Shown here in pieces: positions 12,978 to 20,655 of a stretch of 21,115 nucleotides of DNA (the first letter of the stretch is position 1; each line of letters begins with the position of its first letter). Origin of the DNA: Candidatus Aminicenantota bacterium (lineage in GTDB: Bacteria; Acidobacteriota; Aminicenantia; UBA2199); the NCBI GenBank assembly GCA_020355945.1, contig CP070627.1, forward strand, positions 6,107,453-6,128,567, in the 5' to 3' direction. The notes under the pieces are model-generated. The model made no database searches. It worked only from the letters and a program-made list of their open reading frames with translations, and was not told the DNA's origin. Position numbers and translations under genes: made by a program.

Positions 12978-15851
12978 TTATTTTTTTCTATAAGGTACGC
13001 CTTTGGTGATCCAATCCGGGGCGGGTTTTCCTTTGAGGTAGTGGTCCAGGAATTCTTTCATTTTAATGGTGTAATCCAGTTTATTGGCGTATTTTTTCAG
13101 GTGATGGGGTTCGTCGTTATATTGTAAAAAGATGCAGTTTTTGTTAAGTCGTCTCATAGTGAGGTACAGTTCGATGCCCTGGTACCAGGGAACGGCGCCG
13201 TCCTGGTCTCCGAATTGGATAAGCAAAGGGGTATTGATGCGGTTTGCGAAGAAGACCGGGGAGTTTTGCATATACAGTTCAGGGGCTTCAATGAGGCTGG
13301 TGCCGATGCGGCTCTGGCTTTTTTCGTATTGGAATTGTCGGGCCATTCCGCTTCCCCAGCGGATGCCATTGTATGCACTGGTCATATTCGCTACGGGCGC
13401 ACCGGCAATGGCTGCGGCAAAGATATCGGTCTGGGTAATAATAAAAGCAGTCTGGTAACCACCCCAGGAATGACCGTGCAGCGCAATGGCTTTGGGATCG
13501 GCAATACCCGCTGAAATCAGCTTTTGAACCCCCGGGACCAGGCATTTAGCGGCTGAAAAACCAGGACGACCCACCTCAAACCGAATATCCGGTAAAAACA
13601 ACACATATCCGTGACCGGTATAATAAGGAAAACACGGCCGGTGATTGATCGCGACTTCATTAAACCGGTAGAGCCGATTGGAGAATTTCCGGTAAAAGTA
13701 GACCAATACCGGGTAGCGTTTGTTTTTATCAAAATTTTCCGGTTTAAACACTGCCCCTTGTAATGGAATACCGTCAAAACTCTGCCATTCGATTAATTCG
13801 GCTTTGCCCCACAAGAAATTTTTTACCTGGGGATTGACATGGGAAATTTTTTGGGGGGCCTTAAAATCCAGGTCACTGACCCAGAGATCGGGAAACTCTT
13901 CAAAACTTTCCCGTGTGTAGAGGATGCGATTGGTTTTTTTAGCTTTATTTAAAAATTTAAATCGTTTGGGCCCCTGGATTAATTTGTTAATGTCTTTTTT
14001 CCCTGCGCTGCAACTGTAAAAAGCCGTATACTTTTGGTCATGGGAGTAGGCGGATAACAGGAATTTTTGATTTTTTTTAAAAAACTTTTCTTCCGGGTCC
14101 AGTTTTTGGATGCGAAATTCGATTTTATTTTTCCTGCCCTCTCCGTTGGTGATACAGAGCGCTTCACCGGTAGTGGTAAAGAATTGCCATATGTCATATT
14201 TATCGTAGATAATCACGGATCCATCGTTTTCTGTCCATCCGGCCACACCGTAGCCGGGGACATCGGAGGGGTAATCGTAGTCTTCATCGCAAAAGGGTGT
14301 GTTAATGGAATCGGTCAGATTTTTGCCGGTGAGAAGGCGGATATTGTAAAGATACCAGTGTTTGTCTTTGTAATATACGACAAATCGCCCCTGGGGTGAT
14401 AGTGAGACATTATGTTGGTAGTAAATTTTGCAGCGAGTGAGGATTTTTCTCCGGGTACCGTTCTTAAGATTGACAAGGTAAACGTCTTTATACCTATCAT
14501 CCCATGTGATCTCTTTTTGGTAGGGGAGATCGGAAAGTCCCAATGCATAGTCCGCGTTCTCAGGTACCTGGAGCTCCGGGACCTGCTTATCTGTCAATTG
14601 AACATACCAATCATCCGGCAAATGAAAGACCCACAGGTAAACTCTCTTTTCATATTTGTCCCATTGTTTTTTCTGATGGGGATTAATGAGGGGATCATTC
14701 CAGTGCCATACATCCACGCCTGGTTTTTCTAATATATAGTTGATGTCATACAGGTCAATTTCTTTTTCTTTTTTTTCATGAGGCTGCGGGCGTGTCCATT
14801 GGTACTCATCGATAGGTTTTAAACCGAAAAAGAGGCGATTTTCATCTTTGGTCCAGGTCAGTTGGTTCTTACTGGGGATCATCCATCCCTGCGGCAGGCA
14901 TTTTTTTGAAACAGCGGTATGGAGTTTGGTTTTTAAACCGTCCCATACCATAAGAGAGGATACGTAAGTATCATTTTTTTTACTTGTTTTATCGGTTTCA
15001 TTCTTTTTTTGATTTTCATGAAAAATAAAGGCTAACCTGGATTTCTTTTTGCTCCAGGTGAGATTACTGTATTTAGCCCTGGGTCCACCGTGGATTTTTT
15101 TCTCCAGGTCAGCATTTTTTTTCAATTCTCGGATATAGAGACCGTTATTATGGCCGTCAGGGCCCTTGTTATGGATTGAATAAACGATATAACGTGAGCC
15201 CGGATCAAGGGCAGAATCACCCACGTTTTCAATACGAATCTCCTTTTGGGAAGACAAATGTCGAAGAATCAAGGGAAAAACTTCCTGTTTTTCTTTCGTT
15301 TCTTTTTTATCTTCTTTACTTTTTTTCTCTTCGCTCTTTTGTTTATCCTTTGTCTTCTCCTCCGGGTAAAGTCGATATAACAGCCATTGGGAATCTTCGG
15401 CAAAGGTAAATCCTTTGACTTTTTCGACGGATATTATTTTCCCGGTTAAGGTATCCAGGAGTGCCATACCGGGTTTTGGTTTTTTCTTTTTGTCCGCTTT
15501 TTCAAGTTCCCGGGCATCCGGTTGTATCACAGCCGCCACCCAGCGGCTGTCTTTGGTGATGACAGGTTTAGCACCCCGGGGAATGGTAAAGGTTTTACCG
15601 GTATTCACACTATAGGCAATGGCTTCGCCGTTTCCCCTGTCCGGGTTTGTACTATAAACCACCCAGTCCCCTCTCTCTGAAATCACCGGGTTTTGGATGG
15701 ATTTAAATTTCATCATATCTTGAAAGCTTAATGGTTTTTTCTCAGCCAATAACCGGCCGGATATTGAAACCAGGGCAGTCACCAATACCAGTAGAAAAAT
15801 AAGATAACCGCGTCCCACCTGTCTTGAACCGTTTTTAAAATTAATGCTCAT
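12978..15851 (-). CDS. Exported S9-family serine peptidase (prolyl oligopeptidase-like)
   Basis: This 957-residue protein starts with a basic stretch and a hydrophobic segment (about 18-35, YLIFLLVLVTALVSISG), i.e. a signal peptide or anchor, so it should act in the periplasm or at the surface. A long N-terminal beta-propeller-like region follows. The C-terminal alpha/beta-hydrolase domain has GHSWGG (Ser795), GDQDGAVPW (Asp884) and DEPHHLKK (His916), a full triad in the order and spacing of S9 peptidases. I start at ATG 15851 because AGGAGG is 6 nt before it; it directly abuts the ATG at 15857. A Lys/Glu-rich stretch at about 166-190 (and KADKKKKPKPG near 118-128) looks like exposed propeller-loop insertions. 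The substrate is probably small peptides. It is followed by rho on the same strand, which has its own promoter. Confidence 0.92.
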   Translation of the reverse strand: MSINFKNGSRQVGRGYLIFLLVLVTALVSISGRLLAEKKPLSFQDMMKFKSIQNPVISERGDWVVYSTNPDRGNGEAIAYSVNTGKTFTIPRGAKPVITKDSRWVAAVIQPDARELEKADKKKKPKPGMALLDTLTGKIISVEKVKGFTFAEDSQWLLYRLYPEEKTKDKQKSEEKKSKEDKKETKEKQEVFPLILRHLSSQKEIRIENVGDSALDPGSRYIVYSIHNKGPDGHNNGLYIRELKKNADLEKKIHGGPRAKYSNLTWSKKKSRLAFIFHENQKKNETDKTSKKNDTYVSSLMVWDGLKTKLHTAVSKKCLPQGWMIPSKNQLTWTKDENRLFFGLKPIDEYQWTRPQPHEKKEKEIDLYDINYILEKPGVDVWHWNDPLINPHQKKQWDKYEKRVYLWVFHLPDDWYVQLTDKQVPELQVPENADYALGLSDLPYQKEITWDDRYKDVYLVNLKNGTRRKILTRCKIYYQHNVSLSPQGRFVVYYKDKHWYLYNIRLLTGKNLTDSINTPFCDEDYDYPSDVPGYGVAGWTENDGSVIIYDKYDIWQFFTTTGEALCITNGEGRKNKIEFRIQKLDPEEKFFKKNQKFLLSAYSHDQKYTAFYSCSAGKKDINKLIQGPKRFKFLNKAKKTNRILYTRESFEEFPDLWVSDLDFKAPQKISHVNPQVKNFLWGKAELIEWQSFDGIPLQGAVFKPENFDKNKRYPVLVYFYRKFSNRLYRFNEVAINHRPCFPYYTGHGYVLFLPDIRFEVGRPGFSAAKCLVPGVQKLISAGIADPKAIALHGHSWGGYQTAFIITQTDIFAAAIAGAPVANMTSAYNGIRWGSGMARQFQYEKSQSRIGTSLIEAPELYMQNSPVFFANRINTPLLIQFGDQDGAVPWYQGIELYLTMRRLNKNCIFLQYNDEPHHLKKYANKLDYTIKMKEFLDHYLKGKPAPDWITKGVPYRKK

Positions 15852-15877
15852 TAGCATCCTCCTTTTGGTATTTCGTT

Positions 15878-15906
15878 ATTTTAAATGATTTTTTAAGTTC
15901 TTACAA
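15878..15906 (-). promoter_or_regulatory. Weak candidate promoter of the S9 peptidase
   Basis: On the minus strand TTGTAA (15906-15901), 17 bp and TAAAAT (15883-15878) are plausible. This would give a leader of about 20 nt that includes the AGGAGG. Each hexamer differs from consensus, and the region is AT-rich. Confidence 0.4.
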
Positions 15907-15933
15907 GTCCATGACACTGCCTCCGGCGGCCTA

Positions 15934-15955
15934 AAACCTTTTTGAAAAAAGGTTT
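15934..15955. repeat. 22-bp inverted repeat, probable dispersed intergenic element
   Basis: AAACCTTTTT and its reverse complement AAAAAGGTTT flank a 2-nt centre. It lies between divergent genes, so it is not an ordinary terminator. The order CCTTTTTGAAAAAAGG, then CCAAAAACTT about 12 nt later, resembles CCTTTTGAAAAAACC and CCACAAAAGCTTTTT near 11591-11633. Confidence 0.5.
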
Positions 15956-15999
15956 CTGGACTTCCAAAAACTTCTCACCAGGGGGGCATTTTATCATTT

Positions 16000-16060
16000 C
16001 CATTATGTCCATCATGTCCATCAGCGTTCATCAACGGTCTTTCTTCGCGTTTCTTCGCGG
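16000..16060. repeat. Short tandem micro-repeats in the intergenic region
   Basis: Three imperfect 9-mers (CCATTATGT, CCATCATGT, CCATCAGCG; 16000-16026) are followed after 14 nt by two 10-mers, TTCTTCGCGT and TTCTTCGCGG (16041-16060). These look like the non-coding micro-repeats scattered in some bacterial genomes. I see no coding role. Confidence 0.6.
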
Positions 16061-16123
16061 CTTTAATAATTAGACGGTGGATTTAGGGTTTAGCGAAGGC
16101 TTTTAAACTTCCACCATTTAAGA

Positions 16124-16129
16124 TATAAT
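16124..16129 (+). promoter_or_regulatory. -10 element placed for a leaderless barrel mRNA
   Basis: A perfect TATAAT lies 6 nt (ACCCAG) before ATG 16136. The -35 is weak (TTTAAA at 16102-16107, 16-bp spacer). There is no Shine-Dalgarno before the ATG. Confidence 0.6.
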
Positions 16130-16135
16130 ACCCAG

Positions 16136-17062
16136 ATGAAAAAACATGGATTTTTAAAACAATTATGCTGCTTTTTATGTTTGTTGGTTGTTGTGTTGAA
16201 CTTCAACGCCTTTCCGGTGGAAGTGGAATTTCCCCTGGTCCAGTCCATGAGTTATTTCCCCTATGCGGATAATTCACTGTTGAAAAAAGGAGAATTTTCA
16301 GGAACTGTTGATTTGTATTACTCCAATGTCTATATGTTTAATCACCAGCGAACCACCCTGAACGACTTTGAATTTTTTAGTACGACGGTGGGTGTACGAT
16401 ACGGGTTGTGGGAAGGAGGGACCCTGGAATTGTATTATCGCCATTCGATGATCTTTGGGGGAATATTGGATAAATTAATTGAAGATTTTCACCAGGCATT
16501 TAATTTCCCTGATACCAATAGGGACGAGTATCCCCGGTTTTCCGTTCATTACCGGTACTACGATGGTTTTTTCTATACGGAAAATCAGAGCGCGGCGTCT
16601 CCCCTTATCCTGGCATTTTTAAAAGAACTTTACAGTTCTTCTCATTTTTCTTTGAAGACACGATTATCATTGGGGATACCTTTATCTGACAAACCGGGTT
16701 TCAGTTCGGGTAAGTCTTCTTTTTCAGCGGGTATGGTGATAGGCTTTAAAAAGAAGTGGCTTACCCTGGAGTTTTCAAATTACCTGTCTTTTTTTAAGAA
16801 GCCCTCCTGGTTGGCTGATGAAGATATCCGTTCTTACCTGTTTTTTTCCAACCTGGAGGCCAATTTGGGCCGTTTTATTTTAGGATTTACTTTCCGCACT
16901 TCGGTGTTTAAAGAAGATGACATTGCCCATCATGCTTATCAAGGCTATATCGGCTTTAAAATCACCAGGTACCTGGAATTTATTATTATTGAAGATTTTG
17001 TTCCTTTTGATACCACGCCTGACATCAGTTTTTATGTGCGGATAAAATTTCAATTAAAATAG
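16136..17062 (+). CDS. Outer-membrane beta-barrel protein, DUF3187-like
   Basis: This 308-residue protein has a signal peptide (MKKHGFLKQLCCFLCLLVVVL, cleavage probably near NAFPVE). Repeating amphipathic strands of alternating aromatic and polar residues follow, such as GTVDLYYSNVYMF, GTLELYYRHSMIFGG and FSVHYRYYDGFFY, and the last strand SFYVRIKFQLK has the barrel-closing pattern. The block from VRYGLWEGG to DFHQAFNFPDTNRDEYP resembles DUF3187 outer-membrane proteins, whose function is unknown. The length fits that family. It stands alone, divergent from the S9 peptidase, and is followed by micro-repeats. The start at ATG 16136 is supported by the signal peptide and by TATAAT 6 nt upstream. 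The barrel call is strong; the DUF assignment is from memory. Confidence 0.8.
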   Translation: MKKHGFLKQLCCFLCLLVVVLNFNAFPVEVEFPLVQSMSYFPYADNSLLKKGEFSGTVDLYYSNVYMFNHQRTTLNDFEFFSTTVGVRYGLWEGGTLELYYRHSMIFGGILDKLIEDFHQAFNFPDTNRDEYPRFSVHYRYYDGFFYTENQSAASPLILAFLKELYSSSHFSLKTRLSLGIPLSDKPGFSSGKSSFSAGMVIGFKKKWLTLEFSNYLSFFKKPSWLADEDIRSYLFFSNLEANLGRFILGFTFRTSVFKEDDIAHHAYQGYIGFKITRYLEFIIIEDFVPFDTTPDISFYVRIKFQLK

Positions 17063-17064
17063 CC

Positions 17065-17090
17065 CACGAATTACACGAATTAACACGAAT
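17065..17090. repeat. Three CACGAAT micro-repeats
   Basis: CACGAAT occurs at 17065-17071, 17074-17080 and 17084-17090, separated by TA or TAA, beginning 2 nt after the barrel gene stop. It is the same class of short non-coding repeat as at 16000-16060, but with a different unit. Confidence 0.7.
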
Positions 17091-17110
17091 AGGCCCCTGC
17101 GGCGCGGGAT

Positions 17111-17126
17111 TGTACGTTATCGTACA
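17111..17126. promoter_or_regulatory. Inverted repeat, possible enhancer site for a sigma-54 activator
   Basis: TGTACG-TTAT-CGTACA is a perfect 6-bp dyad centred about 168 nt upstream of the start predicted from the sigma-54 promoter. That distance is usual for activator binding sites. It has no T run, so it is unlikely to be a terminator. Confidence 0.4.
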
Positions 17127-17259
17127 GCCGTTGATCGATTTCGGACACAGGGAATGGTAAAGCCAGGCTGGGGCAACTTCGGCAGTGCGGATTGCATCTA
17201 TGAGCATCTTTGTCTTTGGTGACCATTTCCGGTGAGAAATGCAAACCAGGTCAAAAGCA

Positions 17260-17276
17260 TGGCACAATTATTGCAT
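17260..17276 (+). promoter_or_regulatory. Sigma-54 (RpoN) promoter of the tolC pair
   Basis: TGGCAC-AATTA-TTGCAT matches the -24/-12 consensus, with GG and GC separated by exactly 10 bp. The predicted start is at about 17286, leaving a leader of about 165 nt before ATG 17454. Expression would require RpoN and an enhancer-binding activator. Confidence 0.75.
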
Positions 17277-17453
17277 AAAAAAATGTTGTATAAAATTTTT
17301 AGAAATGGCAACTTTTTTGCAGGGCGTTTCGTATTTATTACTTATGGTGTTTAAGGTTTATAATGCAAATAAAAAAGATAACAGGTAACGATAATATCTG
17401 GCGAATTGAGGAATTGAGAAAAGATGACTAAAATTAAAATGTGGAGGAATCTT

Positions 17454-19022
17454 ATGAAGAAGGCATTAATTGTGGTTATACTTTTGGGGATGCCTTGGGG
17501 TGCGGTTTTTTCAGTCGAGCCATCGGGAGTAAAAGAATTAACCTTAAAAGATGCGATTTATTATGCATTAAAGAATAATCCCGGCTTACAGGTGCAGAGG
17601 ACCCGGACCCGTGCCGCACGTTTAAATTTACGGTTTAACCGGGCGCAGTTGTATCTACCCAGACTTACAGTGGATTCACAGTACTCTAAATCCCGGCGGC
17701 CGTCCACTACCCTTTTTGACGGGGTGGATTTCGTTGAAGGGGAAGAAACAAGATCGACAGTGACAATAATTCAACGGACACCTTTGGGTGGAACCTTCTC
17801 TTTTTCATTTTTCAATCGACGACAGGAAACCAACGTGATAACTTTTCCTTTTAATCCTTTATTGGTAACAGCCGGCACGGTTTCATATCGTCAGCCTTTA
17901 TTACGGAACTTCGGGACCCTGGCTGCCAATTACCAAATTCGCATCGCTGCCAATGATCATCAGATGAGCAAATATCAATTGGAAGAGGCCATCGTGGACC
18001 TGGTCTATGAGGTGGAATCCGCTTACTGGGAGCTGGTTTTTGCACACCAGAACCTTGAAGCTGCTCAAACCGCATTAAAACGGGCAAAAGACCTACTGCA
18101 TCAAAATGAAATAAAAGTAAAAGTAGGGACTGCCGCTCCTATTGAGATACTGAGTTCCAAAGCCACTGTGGCCAGGAATGAGAGTACGGTCATCCAGGCG
18201 AAACAAGCCATTCAAACCCGGGAAGAAGCCCTGAAGCGCATCCTCAATATGAGTAAAGAACCCTTTTCAATCATCCCTATAGATAAGCCTGAAATAAAAA
18301 ACCTACCCCTGGATTTTGATACCAACTTGAAGGAAGCAATAGAAAACCGGGCGGATGTGAAACAGGCAAAAATTAACCTGGAAAGGAGTGAGTTAGACGT
18401 TAAATATCAAAGAAATCAAGCCCTGCCCAATCTCCAACTGTATGCCGGCCTGACCAGCTACGGCGTAGGTGGCACCTTTTGGTTTTTCCCCATCAGGGAC
18501 CCCTTTGATCCTGACTTCCAGAAAATCATGGTAGAGGAAATAACCTTTATGGATACGATAAAAGACGCTCTCAAGCTGGAGAACAATTTTTTTAATGTCA
18601 GCCTTAACTTGCGAATTCCTATTCCTACTACCGCGGAGAGAGCGCAGTTAGCCCGGGCGAAAATCCAGCGGGAACGCGCCGTGCTTGAATTAAAAGACCT
18701 GGAAAATACCATATATTCCGAAGTAAATGACGTCATCAGGCAATTGGAGAATAATAAGAAACTGGTGGAAGCGGATAGAATTGCAGTGGAACTGGAGGAT
18801 GAGAACCTAAAAGTCGAAGAGAAAAAATTATCCATCGGACTTTCCACCAATTTCCAGGTGCTTCAATACCAGGAGCAGTATGCCAGTGCACAGACCCAAT
18901 TGCTTCGATCTACCATTGATTTCGTGTTGACCAATGCAAGAGTTAACCAGGTCCTGAATCGTACACTTAAGTTTTATAATTTAAAATTCAACAATATCTT
19001 TGAAAATAAAATCAATAGATAA
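17454..19022 (+). CDS. TolC-family outer-membrane efflux protein, copy 1
   Basis: This 522-residue protein has a signal peptide (MKKALIVVILLGMPWGAVFS) followed by KELTLKDAIYYALKNNPGLQVQ, the usual first helix of TolC/OEP proteins. The two OEP halves show long coiled helices (EEAIVDLVYEVESAYWELVFAHQNLEAAQTAL and, later, AERAQLARAKIQRERAVLELKDLENTIYSEV) and the typical VGTAAPIEILSSKA turn. I start at ATG 17454, not 17424: GGAGG lies 6 nt upstream, and the second copy has the same start context. It forms the outer-membrane exit duct for an RND, ABC or MFS pump, but no pump or adaptor gene is adjacent. It is expressed from the sigma-54 promoter. The closest relative in view is the next gene. Confidence 0.93.
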   Translation: MKKALIVVILLGMPWGAVFSVEPSGVKELTLKDAIYYALKNNPGLQVQRTRTRAARLNLRFNRAQLYLPRLTVDSQYSKSRRPSTTLFDGVDFVEGEETRSTVTIIQRTPLGGTFSFSFFNRRQETNVITFPFNPLLVTAGTVSYRQPLLRNFGTLAANYQIRIAANDHQMSKYQLEEAIVDLVYEVESAYWELVFAHQNLEAAQTALKRAKDLLHQNEIKVKVGTAAPIEILSSKATVARNESTVIQAKQAIQTREEALKRILNMSKEPFSIIPIDKPEIKNLPLDFDTNLKEAIENRADVKQAKINLERSELDVKYQRNQALPNLQLYAGLTSYGVGGTFWFFPIRDPFDPDFQKIMVEEITFMDTIKDALKLENNFFNVSLNLRIPIPTTAERAQLARAKIQRERAVLELKDLENTIYSEVNDVIRQLENNKKLVEADRIAVELEDENLKVEEKKLSIGLSTNFQVLQYQEQYASAQTQLLRSTIDFVLTNARVNQVLNRTLKFYNLKFNNIFENKINR

Positions 19023-19093
19023 TGGAAAAAGTGTAAAATGCGAAACCATACCATAAAAGAAATAAGGGAAATTAAAAAACATGGAGGACTCTT

Positions 19094-20650
19094 ATGAAGA
19101 AGGCATTAATTGTTACTATTTTTTGGGTGATAATTTGCGGGCTTGTTTTTTCAGCCCAGTCACCGGAAGGAAAAGAATTAACCTTAAAAGATGCGATTTA
19201 TCATGCATTAAAGAATAATCTTGGCTTACAGGTTCAGAAAGCCCAAACCCGTGTGGCACGCTTGAATTTGCGGATTAACCGGGCACAACTATATCTGCCT
19301 GCACTTACAGTGAATTCGGGGTACTCTAAATCCAAACAGCCATCCACTGACCTTTTACAAGGGGTGGAATCTGTTGAAGAGGAAACGCTTTACTGGAACG
19401 TGGGAATCGATCAACAGACGCCGCTGGGTGGGACTTTCAACCTGACCTTTGCCAGTTCACGCGGGGATACCAACGTGATTACCGAAACTTATAACCCAAC
19501 ATTGAACACAGCGTTGAGTGTTTCACTTGAGCAGCCATTACTACGGAATTTCGGGACTCTGGCTACCAATTACCAGATTTACGTCGCTGCCAATAATCAT
19601 AAAATGAGCAAACATCAATTGGAACAAGCCATTGTCAACCTGGTCTATGAGGTGGAAGCTGCCTATTGGGAGTTGGTTTATTCACATCAGAACCTTGAAG
19701 CTGCCAAAATGGCGTTGAAACGGGCAAAAGACCTGCTGCATCAAAATGAAGTCAAGGTGAAAGTAGGAACTGCCGCACCGATTGAAATCCTCAGTTCCAA
19801 AGCCAATGTGGCCAGGAACGAAAGCGCGGTCATCCAGGCAGAACAAGCCATTCAATCCAGGGAAGAAGCACTGAAGCGCATCCTCAATATGAGTAAAGAA
19901 CCCTTTGCTATTATCCCTAAAGATGAGCCTGAAATAAAAGACGTACCGGTTGATTTTGATGCCTTCTTGACTGAAGCGATGGAAAATCGGGCAGATATGA
20001 ACCAGGCAAAGATTACCCTGGAAAACAATGGCTTAACCGTTAAATATCGAAGAAATCAAGGTCTGCCCAATCTGCAAATGGATACCACTTTTGAAAGTTC
20101 CGCCGTGGGTGGTACCACCTGGGATTTCCCCATTCCAAACCCCTTTGACCCTGACTTCGTGAGGATCAAAACAGAGGAAATAAGCTTTGCCGATACGATA
20201 AAAGACATTTTCAAGCTGGAGAACACTTATTTCTCGGTGGGTTTTAACTTGAATAGCCCGATTCTTCTTACTGCAGAGAGAGCACAGTTAGCCCAGGCAA
20301 AAATCGAACGGGAACGCGCCATGTTTGAATTAAAAGACCTGGAAAACACCATCTATTCCGAAGTGAAAGATGTCATCAAGCAATTGGAAAGCAATAAGCA
20401 ACTGGTGGAAGCGGATAAAATCGCATTGGAACTGGAGGGTGAGAATCTCAAAGCCGAAGAGAAAAAGTTATCCGTAGGACTTTCCACCAATTTCCAGGTG
20501 CTTCAATACCAGCAGCAGTATGCCGCGGCACAGACCCAATTGCTGCGCTCCACTATCAATTATGTGTTGACCAGTGCCAGGATTGATCAGGTCCTGAATC
20601 GAACCCTTAAAAAATATGATATAGAATTCAAAAATATTCTCGAAGAATAG
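19094..20650 (+). CDS. TolC-family outer-membrane efflux protein, copy 2 (tandem duplicate)
   Basis: This 518-residue paralogue of the preceding gene aligns with it end to end, from MKKALIV to the final QVLNRTLK. Long stretches are identical (for example RAKDLLHQNE, VKVGTAAPIEILSSKA, REEALKRILNMSKEPF, LSTNFQVLQYQ). Differences cluster in the strand/turn regions (residues about 60-130 and 320-380) that would form the beta-barrel and extracellular or periplasmic turns. ATG 19094 has GGAGG 6 nt upstream, like copy 1. The 71-nt gap has no obvious promoter, so both are probably co-transcribed. Its stop is 5 nt from the stop of the convergent RNase Z-like gene, with no terminator visible. The duplication may give channels with different surface or pump partners; this is inference. 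Confidence 0.93.
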   Translation: MKKALIVTIFWVIICGLVFSAQSPEGKELTLKDAIYHALKNNLGLQVQKAQTRVARLNLRINRAQLYLPALTVNSGYSKSKQPSTDLLQGVESVEEETLYWNVGIDQQTPLGGTFNLTFASSRGDTNVITETYNPTLNTALSVSLEQPLLRNFGTLATNYQIYVAANNHKMSKHQLEQAIVNLVYEVEAAYWELVYSHQNLEAAKMALKRAKDLLHQNEVKVKVGTAAPIEILSSKANVARNESAVIQAEQAIQSREEALKRILNMSKEPFAIIPKDEPEIKDVPVDFDAFLTEAMENRADMNQAKITLENNGLTVKYRRNQGLPNLQMDTTFESSAVGGTTWDFPIPNPFDPDFVRIKTEEISFADTIKDIFKLENTYFSVGFNLNSPILLTAERAQLAQAKIERERAMFELKDLENTIYSEVKDVIKQLESNKQLVEADKIALELEGENLKAEEKKLSVGLSTNFQVLQYQQQYAAAQTQLLRSTINYVLTSARIDQVLNRTLKKYDIEFKNILEE

Positions 20651-20655
20651 GATCA

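Larger units (their letters stand above)
17063..17453 (+). other. 391-bp regulatory/intergenic region before the tolC pair
   Basis: No convincing gene is seen here. In order it holds CACGAAT micro-repeats, an inverted repeat TGTACG-TTAT-CGTACA, about 130 bp of higher-GC sequence with no motif I can name, a sigma-54 promoter, and an AT-rich leader of about 165 nt with an isolated TATAAT (17359-17364) lacking a good -35. The tolC ribosome site ends it. Confidence 0.6.

Noticed and set aside
17100..17230. Possible riboswitch or ncRNA (GEMM-like wording such as GGTAAAGCCAGG)
   Set aside because: It lies upstream of the predicted sigma-54 start, so it would not be in that transcript, and I could not build a consistent set of stems for any class I know.
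17025..17267. 80-codon minus-strand ORF behind the barrel gene
   Set aside because: It runs through micro-repeats and the sigma-54 promoter, has no ribosome site and no recognisable family.
17363..17431. 22-codon ORF starting MQIKKITGNDNIWRIEELR before the first tolC gene
   Set aside because: Its ATG overlaps the TATAAT itself, so it cannot be leaderless from that element. It has no Shine-Dalgarno and no -35 fits; it may be a decayed fragment, but the evidence is too thin.
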